A stretch of 64,000 bases of DNA, taken from the NCBI RefSeq assembly GCF_900163965.1, contig NZ_FULE01000014.1, forward strand, positions 248,001-312,000. The letters run 5' to 3'. Position numbers and translations under genes: made by a program. The notes under the pieces were generated by a model. It worked only from the letters and a program-made list of their open reading frames with translations, made no database searches and had not been told where the DNA came from. The stretch is from Vibrio ruber DSM 16370 (GTDB lineage: Bacteria > Pseudomonadota > Gammaproteobacteria > Enterobacterales > Vibrionaceae). The first letter of the stretch is position 1. Every line of letters begins with the position of its first letter. Below are positions 17,361 to 26,375 of this stretch, piece after piece.

Positions 17361-17758
17361 TTACCAACAACGGGGATTACTTACTCTGTAAAATGGCGAG
17401 TGATCGCGGTGTATTCCCCGGTCAATGGGCACTTCCCGGAGGCGGAATGGAACCGGGAGAAACAATGGAAGAAGCATTAAAACGTGAAATCAGAGAAGAA
17501 TTAGGCCCCGACTTAGCGCTGACGCACATCTCCCCGTGGACATTCAGAGACGATACTCGGATCAAGACTTATCCAGACGGCAGTCAAGAAGAAATCTATA
17601 TGATTTATCTGATATTCGACTGTGAAAGCGCCAATCGTCATATTGCGATTAATGACGAGTTCCAAGAATTTAAATGGGCAAGCCCTGAAGAACTTCCCTC
17701 TCTGGATCTTAATGAGGCGACAAAAGTGACATTTGCACAAAAAGGACTACTGAAATAA
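17330..17758 (+). CDS. nudI: NUDIX nucleoside triphosphatase, NudI-like
   Basis: A 142-aa NUDIX hydrolase that is very similar in pattern to E. coli NudI (141 aa), which prefers pyrimidine dNTPs (dUTP, dTTP, dCTP) and releases pyrophosphate. The NUDIX box spans residues 38-59 in the form G-x5-E-x7-REI-x-EE-x-G. The N-terminus [11 protein letters not shown], the [15 protein letters not shown] segment and [12 protein letters not shown] are NudI-like. Its start lies within the kinase gene (31-bp overlap) with AGGAG at 6 nt, so translation is coupled. In this operon it may clean up or process a nucleotide product. The symbol is by resemblance, since the operon setting differs from the stand-alone E. 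coli gene. Confidence 0.85.
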   Translation: MRQRTIVCPLITNNGDYLLCKMASDRGVFPGQWALPGGGMEPGETMEEALKREIREELGPDLALTHISPWTFRDDTRIKTYPDGSQEEIYMIYLIFDCESANRHIAINDEFQEFKWASPEELPSLDLNEATKVTFAQKGLLK

Positions 17759-17762
17759 TACC

Positions 17763-17796
17763 AGAGGCTTGCATATCGCAAGCCTCTATTATTCGT
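17763..17796 (+). terminator. Terminator-like hairpin after the cassette
   Basis: Perfect stem AGAGGCTTGC (17763-17772) and GCAAGCCTCT (17778-17787), followed by a broken T-rich stretch (ATTATTCGTATT). It lies 4 bp past the nudI-like stop. Confidence 0.65.
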
Positions 17797-17820
17797 ATTC
17801 GGTGATTCTGAGATGCCGTT

Positions 17821-18666
17821 CTATTCAAGAGGTTCCGTCGGTGCCTGACAGCCTGGTTTTGCTTCCGCAAACGGCACATCTGCTAACTGACACTGATTAC
17901 TGTCAATCAACTCACCATGATGAAAGATATTGTATTCTCCGGGCTTCATTCGGTGCCACTGCTCGTCCATTGTCAGTGGCTGAGTCGCAATCACCGTCAC
18001 TACATCATTGGGTGTCGTTTCTTCCTGAAAATTCACTTCGACTTCTTCATCAATCAACGTCGCCTGACCAAAAGGTGAGCGGCGTGTAATTGAGTATAGA
18101 TGGTTCGTGCAGTAGGTCATCACATGCTCACCATTTGTCAGGAGCATATTAAACACGCCCATCTGTCGAAGTTGGTCACACAGCGTGGCAATAAAACGAC
18201 ACACTTCTATCGCATCATCGGGTGGTGTCGGATATTGGTCATCCAGCCGCTTGAGCAACCAACAAAATGCCAGTTCACTGTCTGTTTCGCCCACCGGCCG
18301 ATGATTGGCAGTATCAAGATCCTCATAACCACTCAATTGTCCATTATGGGCAAATGTCCAGAAACGCCCCCAAAGTTCGCGTGTAAACGGATGGGTATTC
18401 TCTAAACTGACCCCACCACGATTAGCCTGACGAATATGGCTAATCACGGCCCTGCTTTTGATTGGGTACCTCTGAACTAATTCCGCTATCGTAGACTGAT
18501 AGCCCGGCTTTGGATCCTTGAATGTGCGAAACCCCTTCCCTTCATAAAACGTAATCCCCCAGCCGTCACGATGCGGGCCTGTTTTACCACTGCGTTGAAT
18601 CCAGCCAGTAAAACTAAAACAGATATCGGTCGGAACATTCGCGCTCATGCCGAGCAATTCACACAT
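17821..18666 (-). CDS. Class II glutamine amidotransferase (YafJ-like)
   Basis: A 281-aa Ntn-type glutamine amidotransferase domain standing alone, very like E. coli YafJ. The catalytic Cys must be residue 2 (MCELLGMSANVPTD), which fixes the start at 18666; upstream frames would bury it. Family motifs include GWGITFY, SHIRQANRG, THPFTRELWG, FAHNGQL and GETDSELAF. The domain hydrolyses glutamine to release ammonia, and no acceptor domain or partner is known. It follows gmhA on the same strand after 28 bp, so the two may be co-transcribed. The neighbourhood (yafJ-gmhA-fadE) is shared with enterobacteria. Confidence 0.93.
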   Translation of the reverse strand: MCELLGMSANVPTDICFSFTGWIQRSGKTGPHRDGWGITFYEGKGFRTFKDPKPGYQSTIAELVQRYPIKSRAVISHIRQANRGGVSLENTHPFTRELWGRFWTFAHNGQLSGYEDLDTANHRPVGETDSELAFCWLLKRLDDQYPTPPDDAIEVCRFIATLCDQLRQMGVFNMLLTNGEHVMTYCTNHLYSITRRSPFGQATLIDEEVEVNFQEETTPNDVVTVIATQPLTMDEQWHRMKPGEYNIFHHGELIDSNQCQLADVPFAEAKPGCQAPTEPLE

Positions 18667-18694
18667 AACCTGCAATCTCCCAGTAGAACGGTGT

Positions 18695-19270
18695 TTAAGC
18701 CATTTCTTTCTCGATCAGCATGATCAGGATATGGATAATTTTAATATGAATTTCCTGAATCCGATCAGCATAACCGAAATGAGGTACACGAATCTCAACA
18801 TCAGCAATACCAGCCATTTTGCCACCATCTTTGCCGGTTAAAGCGATGGCTTTCATGCCTTTTGCTTGAGCCGCTTCGATCGCTTTCAGAATGTTTCCGG
18901 AATTTCCCGATGTAGAAAGCCCGAACAATACGTCGCCTTTGGCGCCGACAGCTTCAACATAACGAGAAAATACAAATTCATAACCAAAATCATTACTGAC
19001 ACACGACAGATGGCTCGGATCCGAAATCGCAATGCCCGGATAACCAGGCCGGTTATCACGATAACGTCCCGTCAATTCTTCAGCAAAATGCATCGCATCA
19101 CAATGAGACCCACCGTTCCCACAAGAAAGCACTTTACCACCCTGTTTAAAAGAATCTGCAATCAGCTTGGCAGCCGCCTCTATCTGAGCAATATTGTGCT
19201 CATCACTTAAAAACTTGTTTAGTACGTCGGCAGCTTCGTTCAGCTCGTTCTTAATTAAATCGTGGTACAT
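18695..19270 (-). CDS. gmhA: Phosphoheptose isomerase
   Basis: A 191-aa SIS-domain enzyme that converts sedoheptulose 7-phosphate to D-glycero-D-manno-heptose 7-phosphate, the first step to the LPS inner core. The SIS signature is clear: [25 protein letters not shown], then [20 protein letters not shown] and ALTGKDGG. The His and Glu ligands near [10 protein letters not shown] fit the active site. Length equals E. coli GmhA (192 aa). It is transcribed divergently from fadE across a 316-bp gap. Confidence 0.96.
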   Translation of the reverse strand: MYHDLIKNELNEAADVLNKFLSDEHNIAQIEAAAKLIADSFKQGGKVLSCGNGGSHCDAMHFAEELTGRYRDNRPGYPGIAISDPSHLSCVSNDFGYEFVFSRYVEAVGAKGDVLFGLSTSGNSGNILKAIEAAQAKGMKAIALTGKDGGKMAGIADVEIRVPHFGYADRIQEIHIKIIHILIMLIEKEMA

Positions 19271-19586
19271 AACTCAATTCTCTTTGATGTATGCTGAAAT
19301 GGCACTCTTAAGACAAGAGCGATACATGTTTACCCGGCTCACTCATAATATGTTGGTGAAATGTTCCGGTGATAATCATGAGTTTACCCCAACAATTCAT
19401 TCTGTCGAGCCTTGCCCTGTAAGAATGCTGTTTCTTCCCTCAGATCCAGCGCATCATCTCACCAAATCATCAGAAAGTGACTCACAATTCGATCTCCTTA
19501 ACACTTTTGCAACATAGTAACTGGTAAGACCTCTTTGATAGTTCTACGATGAAAACATCTAAATAATCCGATTAAGGAAAATTAAT
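19271..19586. promoter_or_regulatory. gmhA/fadE divergent intergenic region with a FadR site
   Basis: This 316-bp gap has no convincing gene. Near its fadE end, AACTGGTAAGACCTCTT (19519-19535) resembles the FadR consensus AACTGGTCNGACNNGTT, 51-68 bp before the fadE ATG. FadR would repress fadE until long-chain acyl-CoA is present. The rest shows nothing I can name. Confidence 0.65.
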
Positions 19587-22064
19587 ATGAGTATTTTGCT
19601 CTCAATTGTCGTACTACTCGCGGTATGGGGAATCTGCGCCTATCATCGTCTCTCGATGGCATTGGGAACAGGACTGCTGACTGCGTCACTGGTTGTGTTA
19701 ACGCTGCTTGGCCATGTCGGTTTTACATTCTGGGTTATTTATGCACTGATTATTGCTGGCGTCACGGTTCCGTCCATCCGGCAAAATTTACTGACGTCTC
19801 AGATATTCAATCTGTTTAAACGCCAGCTCCCAACAATGTCTAAGACCGAAAAAGAAGCCTTAGATGCGGGAACCGTCTGGTGGGAAGCCGAGCTATTCCG
19901 GGGCAAACCAGACTGGCAACAACTGCATCGCTATCAGGCACCTCACCTGAGCGAAGAAGAACGCGCATTTTTAGACGGACCGGTCAATCAGGTCTGTGAG
20001 ATGGTCAATGACTATCAGGTCACTCATGAACTGGCAGACTTACCCCCTGAAATCTGGGAATACCTGAAAGAACAGAAGTTCTTTGCCATGATTATCAAAA
20101 AACAGTACGGCGGGTTAGAGTTTTCAGCCTATGCACAGTCTCTGGTGCTCCAAAAGCTGGCGGGTGTATCCGGTATACTGGCTATCACTGTCGGTGTGCC
20201 TAACTCCTTAGGCCCCGGAGAATTATTACAACATTACGGCACCGAAGCACAAAAAGATCATTATCTCCCTCGCCTCGCCACCGGGCAGGAAATTCCTTGT
20301 TTTGCCCTGACCAGCCCTGAAGCCGGATCCGACGCCGGTTCAATTCCTGACTTCGGAGTGGTTTGTAAAGGCACATGGGAAGGAAAAGAAGTCATCGGGA
20401 TGCGTCTGACATGGAATAAACGCTATATCACGCTTGCCCCGGTAGCAACCGTATTAGGGTTAGCCTTTAAATTACAAGACCCGGATCATTTACTCGGTGA
20501 AGAAGAAAACATTGGTATCACCTGTGCGTTGATTCCAACCGATATGGCAGGTGTTGACATTGGCCGGCGTCACTTCCCGCTCAATATTCCATTCCAAAAC
20601 GGCCCGACTCAGGGAAAAGATGTCTTTGTTCCGCTCGATTTTATCATCGGTGGCCCGAATATGGCCGGTAACGGATGGCGAATGCTGGTTGAATGCCTGT
20701 CGGTGGGTCGCGGCATCACCCTGCCATCGAATTCAACCGGGGTCACTAAAACTGCGGCAGTCACAACCGGGGCTTATGCGCGAATCCGTCGTCAGTTCAA
20801 ACAACCGATTGGAAAAATGGAAGGAATTGAAGAGCCATTAGCACGCTTAGGCGGGAATGCCTACCTCATGGATGCAGCCTGCCAGCTTACCGTAACCGGT
20901 ATCATGAAAGGTGAAAAACCGTCCGTTATTTCAGCAATCGTCAAATACCACTGTACTCATCGGGCGCAACAGTGCCTCAAAGATGCAATGGATATTACCG
21001 GCGGGAAAGGCATTTGCCTTGGCCCCTCGAACTTTTTGGCACGGAACTATCAGGGCTCGCCAATCGCCATTACGGTTGAAGGTGCAAATATTCTGACCCG
21101 CTCGATGATTATCTTCGGCCAGGGGGCGATTCGCTGCCATCCCTACGTACTCAAAGAAATGGAACTGGCCCATGCTTCAGGCACTGACGCAATGACCCAG
21201 TTTGACCAGACACTCAGCTCGCATATTGCTTATACCATCAGTAATGCAGCGCGCAGTTTTTGGCTGGGACTCACCAATGGACTCGGATCGGCTGCACCGC
21301 ATCGTGATGAAACCAAGCGTTACTATCAAAGACTCAACCGTTACAGTGCCAATCTCGCACTGATGGCAGATCTGACAATGCTGACACTTGGCGGTAGCCT
21401 GAAACGCAAAGAACGCGTCTCAGCCCGTCTGGGTGATTTACTCAGTCAATTGTATTTGTCATCGGCAACATTGAAACGCTATGACGATGATGGCCGCCAC
21501 ACTGAAGATTTAGCCTTGGTTCGCTGGGCATTGGAAGATAGCCTGAAAGAGATGGAAGTGGCGTTGTCTGAATTACTGGACAACTACCCGTCCCCGATTT
21601 TGGGATATCTGCTCAAACGGGTACTGATGCCATTTGGACGAGTTTGTCACGGCCCCGGCGATAAACTTGATCATCAAGTGGCCAAGTTACTGCAGTCCAA
21701 CACTGCACCAAGAAACCGTCTGGGTCGTTATCAATACTGGTATGCAAGCGAACATAATCCCGCTGGTCGGATTCATCAGGCCTTGGATACGATCATTCAG
21801 GCAGAACCAATTTTTGATAAGATTTGTCAGTTGAAAGGTAAACATTATCCATTTACCAATTTAGATCAACTGGCTAAAACAGCGTTGGATGAACAGCTGA
21901 TTTCAAGCGACGAGTCTGATTTACTGATCAAGGCAGAGCAGGAACGACTCTATGTGATCAATGTCGATGACTTTGCACCGGAAGCGCTGGCAGCAGGCTC
22001 ACCTGTTCATCCGAAACAGGAAAAAGCCAAACGCACCAATCGGAAAACGGCCACTTCGGTATAA
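19587..22064 (+). CDS. fadE: Acyl-CoA dehydrogenase FadE
   Basis: An 825-aa FadE-type acyl-CoA dehydrogenase, the first oxidation step of fatty-acid beta-oxidation. The N-terminus has two or three hydrophobic segments (about 1-80), as in E. coli FadE (814 aa), so the enzyme likely sits at the inner membrane. The dehydrogenase core follows with [17 protein letters not shown] (FAD and substrate contacts), [46 protein letters not shown] and the [19 protein letters not shown] region. The C-terminal extension is FadE-specific. A FadR-like site precedes it. Confidence 0.96.
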   Translation: MSILLSIVVLLAVWGICAYHRLSMALGTGLLTASLVVLTLLGHVGFTFWVIYALIIAGVTVPSIRQNLLTSQIFNLFKRQLPTMSKTEKEALDAGTVWWEAELFRGKPDWQQLHRYQAPHLSEEERAFLDGPVNQVCEMVNDYQVTHELADLPPEIWEYLKEQKFFAMIIKKQYGGLEFSAYAQSLVLQKLAGVSGILAITVGVPNSLGPGELLQHYGTEAQKDHYLPRLATGQEIPCFALTSPEAGSDAGSIPDFGVVCKGTWEGKEVIGMRLTWNKRYITLAPVATVLGLAFKLQDPDHLLGEEENIGITCALIPTDMAGVDIGRRHFPLNIPFQNGPTQGKDVFVPLDFIIGGPNMAGNGWRMLVECLSVGRGITLPSNSTGVTKTAAVTTGAYARIRRQFKQPIGKMEGIEEPLARLGGNAYLMDAACQLTVTGIMKGEKPSVISAIVKYHCTHRAQQCLKDAMDITGGKGICLGPSNFLARNYQGSPIAITVEGANILTRSMIIFGQGAIRCHPYVLKEMELAHASGTDAMTQFDQTLSSHIAYTISNAARSFWLGLTNGLGSAAPHRDETKRYYQRLNRYSANLALMADLTMLTLGGSLKRKERVSARLGDLLSQLYLSSATLKRYDDDGRHTEDLALVRWALEDSLKEMEVALSELLDNYPSPILGYLLKRVLMPFGRVCHGPGDKLDHQVAKLLQSNTAPRNRLGRYQYWYASEHNPAGRIHQALDTIIQAEPIFDKICQLKGKHYPFTNLDQLAKTALDEQLISSDESDLLIKAEQERLYVINVDDFAPEALAAGSPVHPKQEKAKRTNRKTATSV

Positions 22065-22071
22065 GCGTCAT

Positions 22072-22131
22072 AACGGGTCAGTGCCATTTGCAACAAATGC
22101 CATTTGCAACAAACTCTCTGACCCGTTTTAT
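22072..22131 (+). terminator. fadE terminator with a repeat-filled loop
   Basis: Stem AACGGGTCAG (22072-22081) and CTGACCCGTT (22118-22127), followed by a short T-run. The 36-nt loop is mostly the tandem repeat described separately. Confidence 0.65.
22082..22113. repeat. Perfect 16-bp tandem duplication
   Basis: TGCCATTTGCAACAAA occurs twice without a gap (22082-22097 and 22098-22113), inside the loop of the fadE terminator. Confidence 0.9.
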
Positions 22132-22174
22132 CCGGATGAGTCTAGCAGCAAAGGCAGTTTGATTGACCATCAGT

Positions 22175-22212
22175 AAAAATGCCAGTCAGGAAAACTGACT
22201 GGCATTTTTTTT
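22175..22212. terminator. Bidirectional terminator after fadE and the TIGR03503 gene
   Basis: Perfect 15-bp stem (22175-22189 with 22195-22209) around GAAAA-type loop bases, with AAAAA and a T8 run at the two ends. It serves convergent transcripts. Confidence 0.9.
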
Positions 22213-22243
22213 GTCTCCGATAAGATATCTCAGAACATCAAAA

Positions 22244-23491
22244 CTATTTTTTGGGCATATCGAGCTGGAGTGGTACTTCAGCTTTTTTCGCTTTTCTCTT
22301 GCGGATAACCATCCAGACCACCAATCCTAAAATCAAAGCAACGACATTCCCCAACACGATATAAATCAGCTTCCACTTTCTTGCTGACTCTCGCTGTTTC
22401 AGAATTTCTTCCTGCTGCTCCAGCTTAATTTTCTCAGCAAGGGCTTTCTCTTGCATCAGCCGCGTCTGCTCGATATTCACATCTTCAACCACGCTGTATG
22501 TATGTTCGGGGATGGGGAAAATAAGCGGCCGTTTAGAGTTGGCTTCAGTCGCATAAACGCGGCCGTTCCATTTAAAGTTACCGACTTCACCATTGTTAGG
22601 AATGGCCAGTTTAACGGTCAAAGATTCAGTCCCGGACTGGCCTTCGGCAGTAAAGTGATTGTCATAGCGATCCCAGTGATCAATATGTGCAATCACCGAA
22701 CCCGGTTCGATCGTCCCTTCTAACCCGGTGAATACCACTTGATGTGGTTGATCATCAACCCGGGACTGAATAAAAGACGTGGTAATCGGTGACGGATAAA
22801 CCAGCACTTCTTGTTCCTGCGCGCGTAAGAACACGCCATTCCCGGATGTAATCCGAGCCCGATATCTACCCGGCTCAGAAAAAATGTTTAATTTGACGGT
22901 GAAAACGCCGTCTCCCGGTTTCTCATCAAGCTCTCGCCCGTCATCGGCAAATTCCCCGATGACATCCGGGGTCGGACGTGCTTCTTTAACCAGTTGCGCT
23001 TCATTCTCGATATATTTAGTAAAGGTCACTTTCAGTTTGACGCGATCCAAAAAATCACGAATCGTCAGCGGCTTATCATCAGAGGTTAATCTAGCTGTAA
23101 ACTTAATCTCTTCGCCTTGATACAGTCGTAACGGGAGCTGGTCGGTGGTTAATGCCAGATTTGAAATCAGTCGGATATTATTTTTAGGGGTCACTTTACC
23201 GACAGCCTGCCAAGGGCCGGGCATCGGTTTTTCGATTGAGATAATATCCATTGATGGTTCCTGATACCAACGCACATTATCCGGATGTTTCCATGAATAA
23301 TATTTCGTGCCATCAGGACGAACTAAGACTACCGGTTTCGAGGGTTTCTCACGGTAAATGACGAACGTTATCTGACTGATGGTCGGATCAACACGAAAGC
23401 GGTTATCCAATAAAGACACCGGAGAACTTGTTGCAGCATAACTTCCCAGCGATACCCATAGCCCGATAAAGATCGTTAACACCCGCAACAT
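22244..23491 (-). CDS. TIGR03503-family membrane-anchored protein
   Basis: A 415-aa protein of unknown function that I place in the TIGR03503 family, common in Vibrio, Shewanella and relatives. It has a signal peptide (MLRVLTIFIGLWVSLGSYA), a periplasmic part with beta-rich, Ig- or von-Willebrand-associated-like segments (residues about 25-330), a charged helix rich in Gln/Glu/Lys (about 335-370), one membrane helix (IYIVLGNVVALILGLVVWMVI, about 374-394), and a short basic cytosolic tail. The start has AGGAG at about 9 nt. It lies 14 bp downstream of dnaQ on the same strand, so it is probably co-transcribed. No catalytic motif is visible. Confidence 0.75.
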   Translation of the reverse strand: MLRVLTIFIGLWVSLGSYAATSSPVSLLDNRFRVDPTISQITFVIYREKPSKPVVLVRPDGTKYYSWKHPDNVRWYQEPSMDIISIEKPMPGPWQAVGKVTPKNNIRLISNLALTTDQLPLRLYQGEEIKFTARLTSDDKPLTIRDFLDRVKLKVTFTKYIENEAQLVKEARPTPDVIGEFADDGRELDEKPGDGVFTVKLNIFSEPGRYRARITSGNGVFLRAQEQEVLVYPSPITTSFIQSRVDDQPHQVVFTGLEGTIEPGSVIAHIDHWDRYDNHFTAEGQSGTESLTVKLAIPNNGEVGNFKWNGRVYATEANSKRPLIFPIPEHTYSVVEDVNIEQTRLMQEKALAEKIKLEQQEEILKQRESARKWKLIYIVLGNVVALILGLVVWMVIRKRKAKKAEVPLQLDMPKK

Positions 23492-23505
23492 ATATATTCA
23501 CTCTC

Positions 23506-24243
23506 CTACTGACGCCAAAGACAGCTGCCATTTTTTTCAACTAAATCTAAACGATCTTGATGTGCTTGTATTTCATCGGCCGTTGCGCTTAAAACCTTTA
23601 GCGATTTTCGACCGGGAGCAACCCTGCGAATCGCTTCACCGCCATCTCCGGAGCTTTGTCCCGCCGAAAATTGCAGTGAGGTTTGTCCACCTGTCATAAA
23701 CAGATAAACGTCAGCAAGAATCTCCGCATCGAGTAAAGCGCCGTGCAACGTCCGGTGTGAGTTATCGATACCATATCGTTCACACAATACGTCCAGATTG
23801 TTCCGCTTACCGGGGAAAATCCGTTTGGCCATTGCCAGTGTATCCGTCACCTTACAATACTGTTCTGTTTTACCGGTATTGACTCCCAGCTTGGCAAACT
23901 CATAATCCATAAAGCCGACGTCAAACGGTGCGTTATGAGCCACCAGCTCAGCGCCACGGATAAATTCCAGAAAAGCGGCATGAACATCTTTATATTCCGG
24001 TTTATCGACGAGAAATTCATCGGTAATACCGTGAACTTCAATCGCTTCAGGCTGAATTTGACGATCCGGCTTCAGATAGACATGAAAATGTCTGCCGGTC
24101 AGCTTGCGATTGATAATTTCAACCGCACCGATCTCGACGATCCGATGTCCCTCATAATGCGGGCCACCATCTTGGTTCATACCCGTGGTTTCCGTATCAA
24201 GAACCACGATACGATGTATTTCAGAATTGTTGCTAGTATTCAT
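23506..24243 (-). CDS. dnaQ: DNA polymerase III epsilon subunit (proofreading exonuclease)
   Basis: A 245-aa DEDDh 3'-5' exonuclease, the proofreading subunit of the replicative polymerase core. ExoI is VLDTETTGMN (Asp and Glu ligands), ExoII lies in AELVAHNAPFDVGFMDYEF, and ExoIII has HRTLHGALLDAEIL with the catalytic His and Asp. The C-terminal tail (about 195-245) binds the polymerase alpha subunit, whose gene dnaE is also in this window. Divergent from rnhA with only 57 bp between, the classical dnaQ-rnhA arrangement with overlapping promoters. Confidence 0.97.
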   Translation of the reverse strand: MNTSNNSEIHRIVVLDTETTGMNQDGGPHYEGHRIVEIGAVEIINRKLTGRHFHVYLKPDRQIQPEAIEVHGITDEFLVDKPEYKDVHAAFLEFIRGAELVAHNAPFDVGFMDYEFAKLGVNTGKTEQYCKVTDTLAMAKRIFPGKRNNLDVLCERYGIDNSHRTLHGALLDAEILADVYLFMTGGQTSLQFSAGQSSGDGGEAIRRVAPGRKSLKVLSATADEIQAHQDRLDLVEKNGSCLWRQ

Positions 24244-24300
24244 TGGGATAACTGTGTCAGACTATGTTGATTCAATCACTGTGGCTTATAGTATCAAATC

Positions 24301-24762
24301 ATGGCGAAACAGGTGGAAATTTTCACAGATGGTTCTTGTCTCGGTAATCCGGGACCGGGTGGATATGGGATTGTTCTGCGTTATAAAAGCACTGAAAAAA
24401 ACCTTTCTCAAGGCTTTCGGCTCACAACAAACAACCGCATGGAAATGATGGCAGCCGTTGTGGCACTGAAAAGCCTCAAAGAGCCCTGTCATGTCACTCT
24501 GACAACAGACAGCCAGTACGTCCGGCAGGGAATTACCCAGTGGATTCATAACTGGAAGAAGAAAGGCTGGAAAACAGCAGATAAAAAACCCGTCAAAAAC
24601 GCAGACTTATGGCAAGCACTGGATCAAGAAACCCAGCGACATACAGTTGAGTGGCGTTGGGTGAAAGGTCATGCCGGTCACCGGGAAAATGAAATTTGTG
24701 ACCAACTGGCACGCACAGCAGCCGAATCTCCGACGGCTGATGATGAGGGATATCAACCTTAA
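24301..24762 (+). CDS. rnhA: Ribonuclease HI
   Basis: A 153-aa RNase H that removes RNA from RNA-DNA hybrids. The four carboxylates are visible: Asp in [18 protein letters not shown], Glu in [12 protein letters not shown], Asp in [12 protein letters not shown], and Asp in [13 protein letters not shown]. The basic protrusion ([16 protein letters not shown]) that grips the substrate is also present. Length matches E. coli RnhA (155 aa). Its stop overlaps that of the convergent methyltransferase by 4 bp. Confidence 0.97.
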   Translation: MAKQVEIFTDGSCLGNPGPGGYGIVLRYKSTEKNLSQGFRLTTNNRMEMMAAVVALKSLKEPCHVTLTTDSQYVRQGITQWIHNWKKKGWKTADKKPVKNADLWQALDQETQRHTVEWRWVKGHAGHRENEICDQLARTAAESPTADDEGYQP

Positions 24763-25493
24763 TCCATGATCCGAAATGAACGATAATTGACCCGAACCGG
24801 ACTCAGCGGACGTTTTAAACGCCAGTGCGGTTTAATCGGCTTTAACGGATAGGTTCTTTTTCTGGCCACAATAAAATACAGACTGCCGAAAGCGCGCCAA
24901 CCATCACTGATATTGTTTTCCAGCCAAGTCCAGAGAGGACGGTAACTCTGGATAGGAAACAACGCATACCGCTGACATTCAACAACTTGATAGTTCAAAA
25001 CGCCTAACCAATCACTGATCCGGCTGGGCGTGAACATTCGCCCGCTCCACGGTAAATATTTTTTTCGCCACGGTAAGATACTCGCACACCCGGTCAGACT
25101 CATCGGATTAAATCCCGTGACGATCAGGTAACCATCATCAACCATCACCCGGTCAACTTCTCTGAGCATTCGGTGCGGATCGTTACAATAATCGAGCTGA
25201 TGCGCCAGAATGACCACATCGATACTTTTTTCCAGAAACGGCAAGTCGTAACCATCTGCAATTAATGTATGCAATTGATTTTCTATATCCAAATGGACTT
25301 GATGTTGAATATTTGAAAGACTACTGGCAAGCTCACAACTTAAACCACCCAGTTTTAGCATATGATAACCGAATAATTTCGGCCACCACTCATCTAACCG
25401 GGTTTGTATCGACTCACTAACCCATTGACCATTTTTCAGTTGGTCCCAAGAGTGCGGCTTATCGATTTTTTTTTCACTGCGTGCCGGTTCCAT
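24759..25493 (-). CDS. Class I SAM methyltransferase (YafS-like)
   Basis: A 244-aa methyltransferase-domain protein similar to E. coli YafS, which also lies between rnhA and gloB. The methyltransferase fold is seen from about residue 45: [13 protein letters not shown], the acidic strand end, [35 protein letters not shown] and [14 protein letters not shown]. The glycine-rich motif I is weak, so AdoMet binding may differ from the norm. I chose the start at 25493 (MEPARSEKK), which aligns with YafS; upstream frames run into gloB. Substrate unknown. Confidence 0.85.
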   Translation of the reverse strand: MEPARSEKKIDKPHSWDQLKNGQWVSESIQTRLDEWWPKLFGYHMLKLGGLSCELASSLSNIQHQVHLDIENQLHTLIADGYDLPFLEKSIDVVILAHQLDYCNDPHRMLREVDRVMVDDGYLIVTGFNPMSLTGCASILPWRKKYLPWSGRMFTPSRISDWLGVLNYQVVECQRYALFPIQSYRPLWTWLENNISDGWRAFGSLYFIVARKRTYPLKPIKPHWRLKRPLSPVRVNYRSFRIMD

Positions 25494-25542
25494 GACTGCC
25501 CCGCTACATAAGCTCAATAAAAAAGGTGAATGGAGATAACTC

Positions 25543-26301
25543 ATGTTAAACATCAAAAGCATACCTGCATTTCGCGACAATTACATCTGGCTCATCCAAA
25601 ATCGGGATCAACACTGCGTCGTTGTCGATCCCGGTGATGCAGGCGTTGTCATCGACTACCTGACATCCAATCATCTGACTTTAGATGCGATCCTCATTAC
25701 ACATCATCACCCTGATCACACTGGTGGCATCAGTGAACTCGTCCGCCACTTTCCTCATATTCATGTTGTCGGCCCGGCTAATGAAGCCATCGGCGGTATC
25801 ACTCATGCCGTCTCCGGTGGTGATCAAATTGAAATTTTCGACCATATATTCCACATTCTCGATTTAAAAGGCCATACGCTGGGACATATTGGTTATTTGG
25901 GTGAGTCTGAAGTCTTCTGTGGTGACACGCTATTTTCTGCCGGATGTGGCCGCCTGTTTGAAGGCACAGCCGAAGAGATGTGGCAGTCACTCCAGAAATT
26001 GAGATCCTTACCGGAAGACACCAAGGTTTACTGTGCTCACGAATATACGTCCAGTAATATTGCTTTTGCGTTAGCCGTCGAACCGGAAAACCCGGCGTTA
26101 CAAGCTTATCGCGATACCGTCAACCGCTTGCGTGCCCATCATCAACCGACCCTGCCAACCACGATCGGACTCGAAAAACAGATTAATCCTTTTTTACGTC
26201 CGGATCAGGCTGAAATTATTAAATCCGTCTCAGATCGGAGCACCGACCTTGATCCGCTTTCGGTTTTTACAATATTACGTGAATGGAAAAATGAATTTTA
26301 A
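25543..26301 (+). CDS. gloB: Hydroxyacylglutathione hydrolase (glyoxalase II)
   Basis: A 252-aa metallo-beta-lactamase-fold enzyme that hydrolyses S-lactoylglutathione to lactate and glutathione, the second step of methylglyoxal detoxification. The binuclear metal motif is [10 protein letters not shown] (THxHxDH type). Further ligands are His in [11 protein letters not shown], Asp in [18 protein letters not shown], and His in [10 protein letters not shown]. The start has GGAG at good distance. Followed after 74 bp by mltD on the same strand, as in E. coli. Confidence 0.97.
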   Translation: MLNIKSIPAFRDNYIWLIQNRDQHCVVVDPGDAGVVIDYLTSNHLTLDAILITHHHPDHTGGISELVRHFPHIHVVGPANEAIGGITHAVSGGDQIEIFDHIFHILDLKGHTLGHIGYLGESEVFCGDTLFSAGCGRLFEGTAEEMWQSLQKLRSLPEDTKVYCAHEYTSSNIAFALAVEPENPALQAYRDTVNRLRAHHQPTLPTTIGLEKQINPFLRPDQAEIIKSVSDRSTDLDPLSVFTILREWKNEF

Positions 26302-26375
26302 CACTTCCTCTCTTGTCATCATTATCCTGACACAAGTATCATCACGGGTCGTGTAAAAAAGGCTGTTATTAATTT

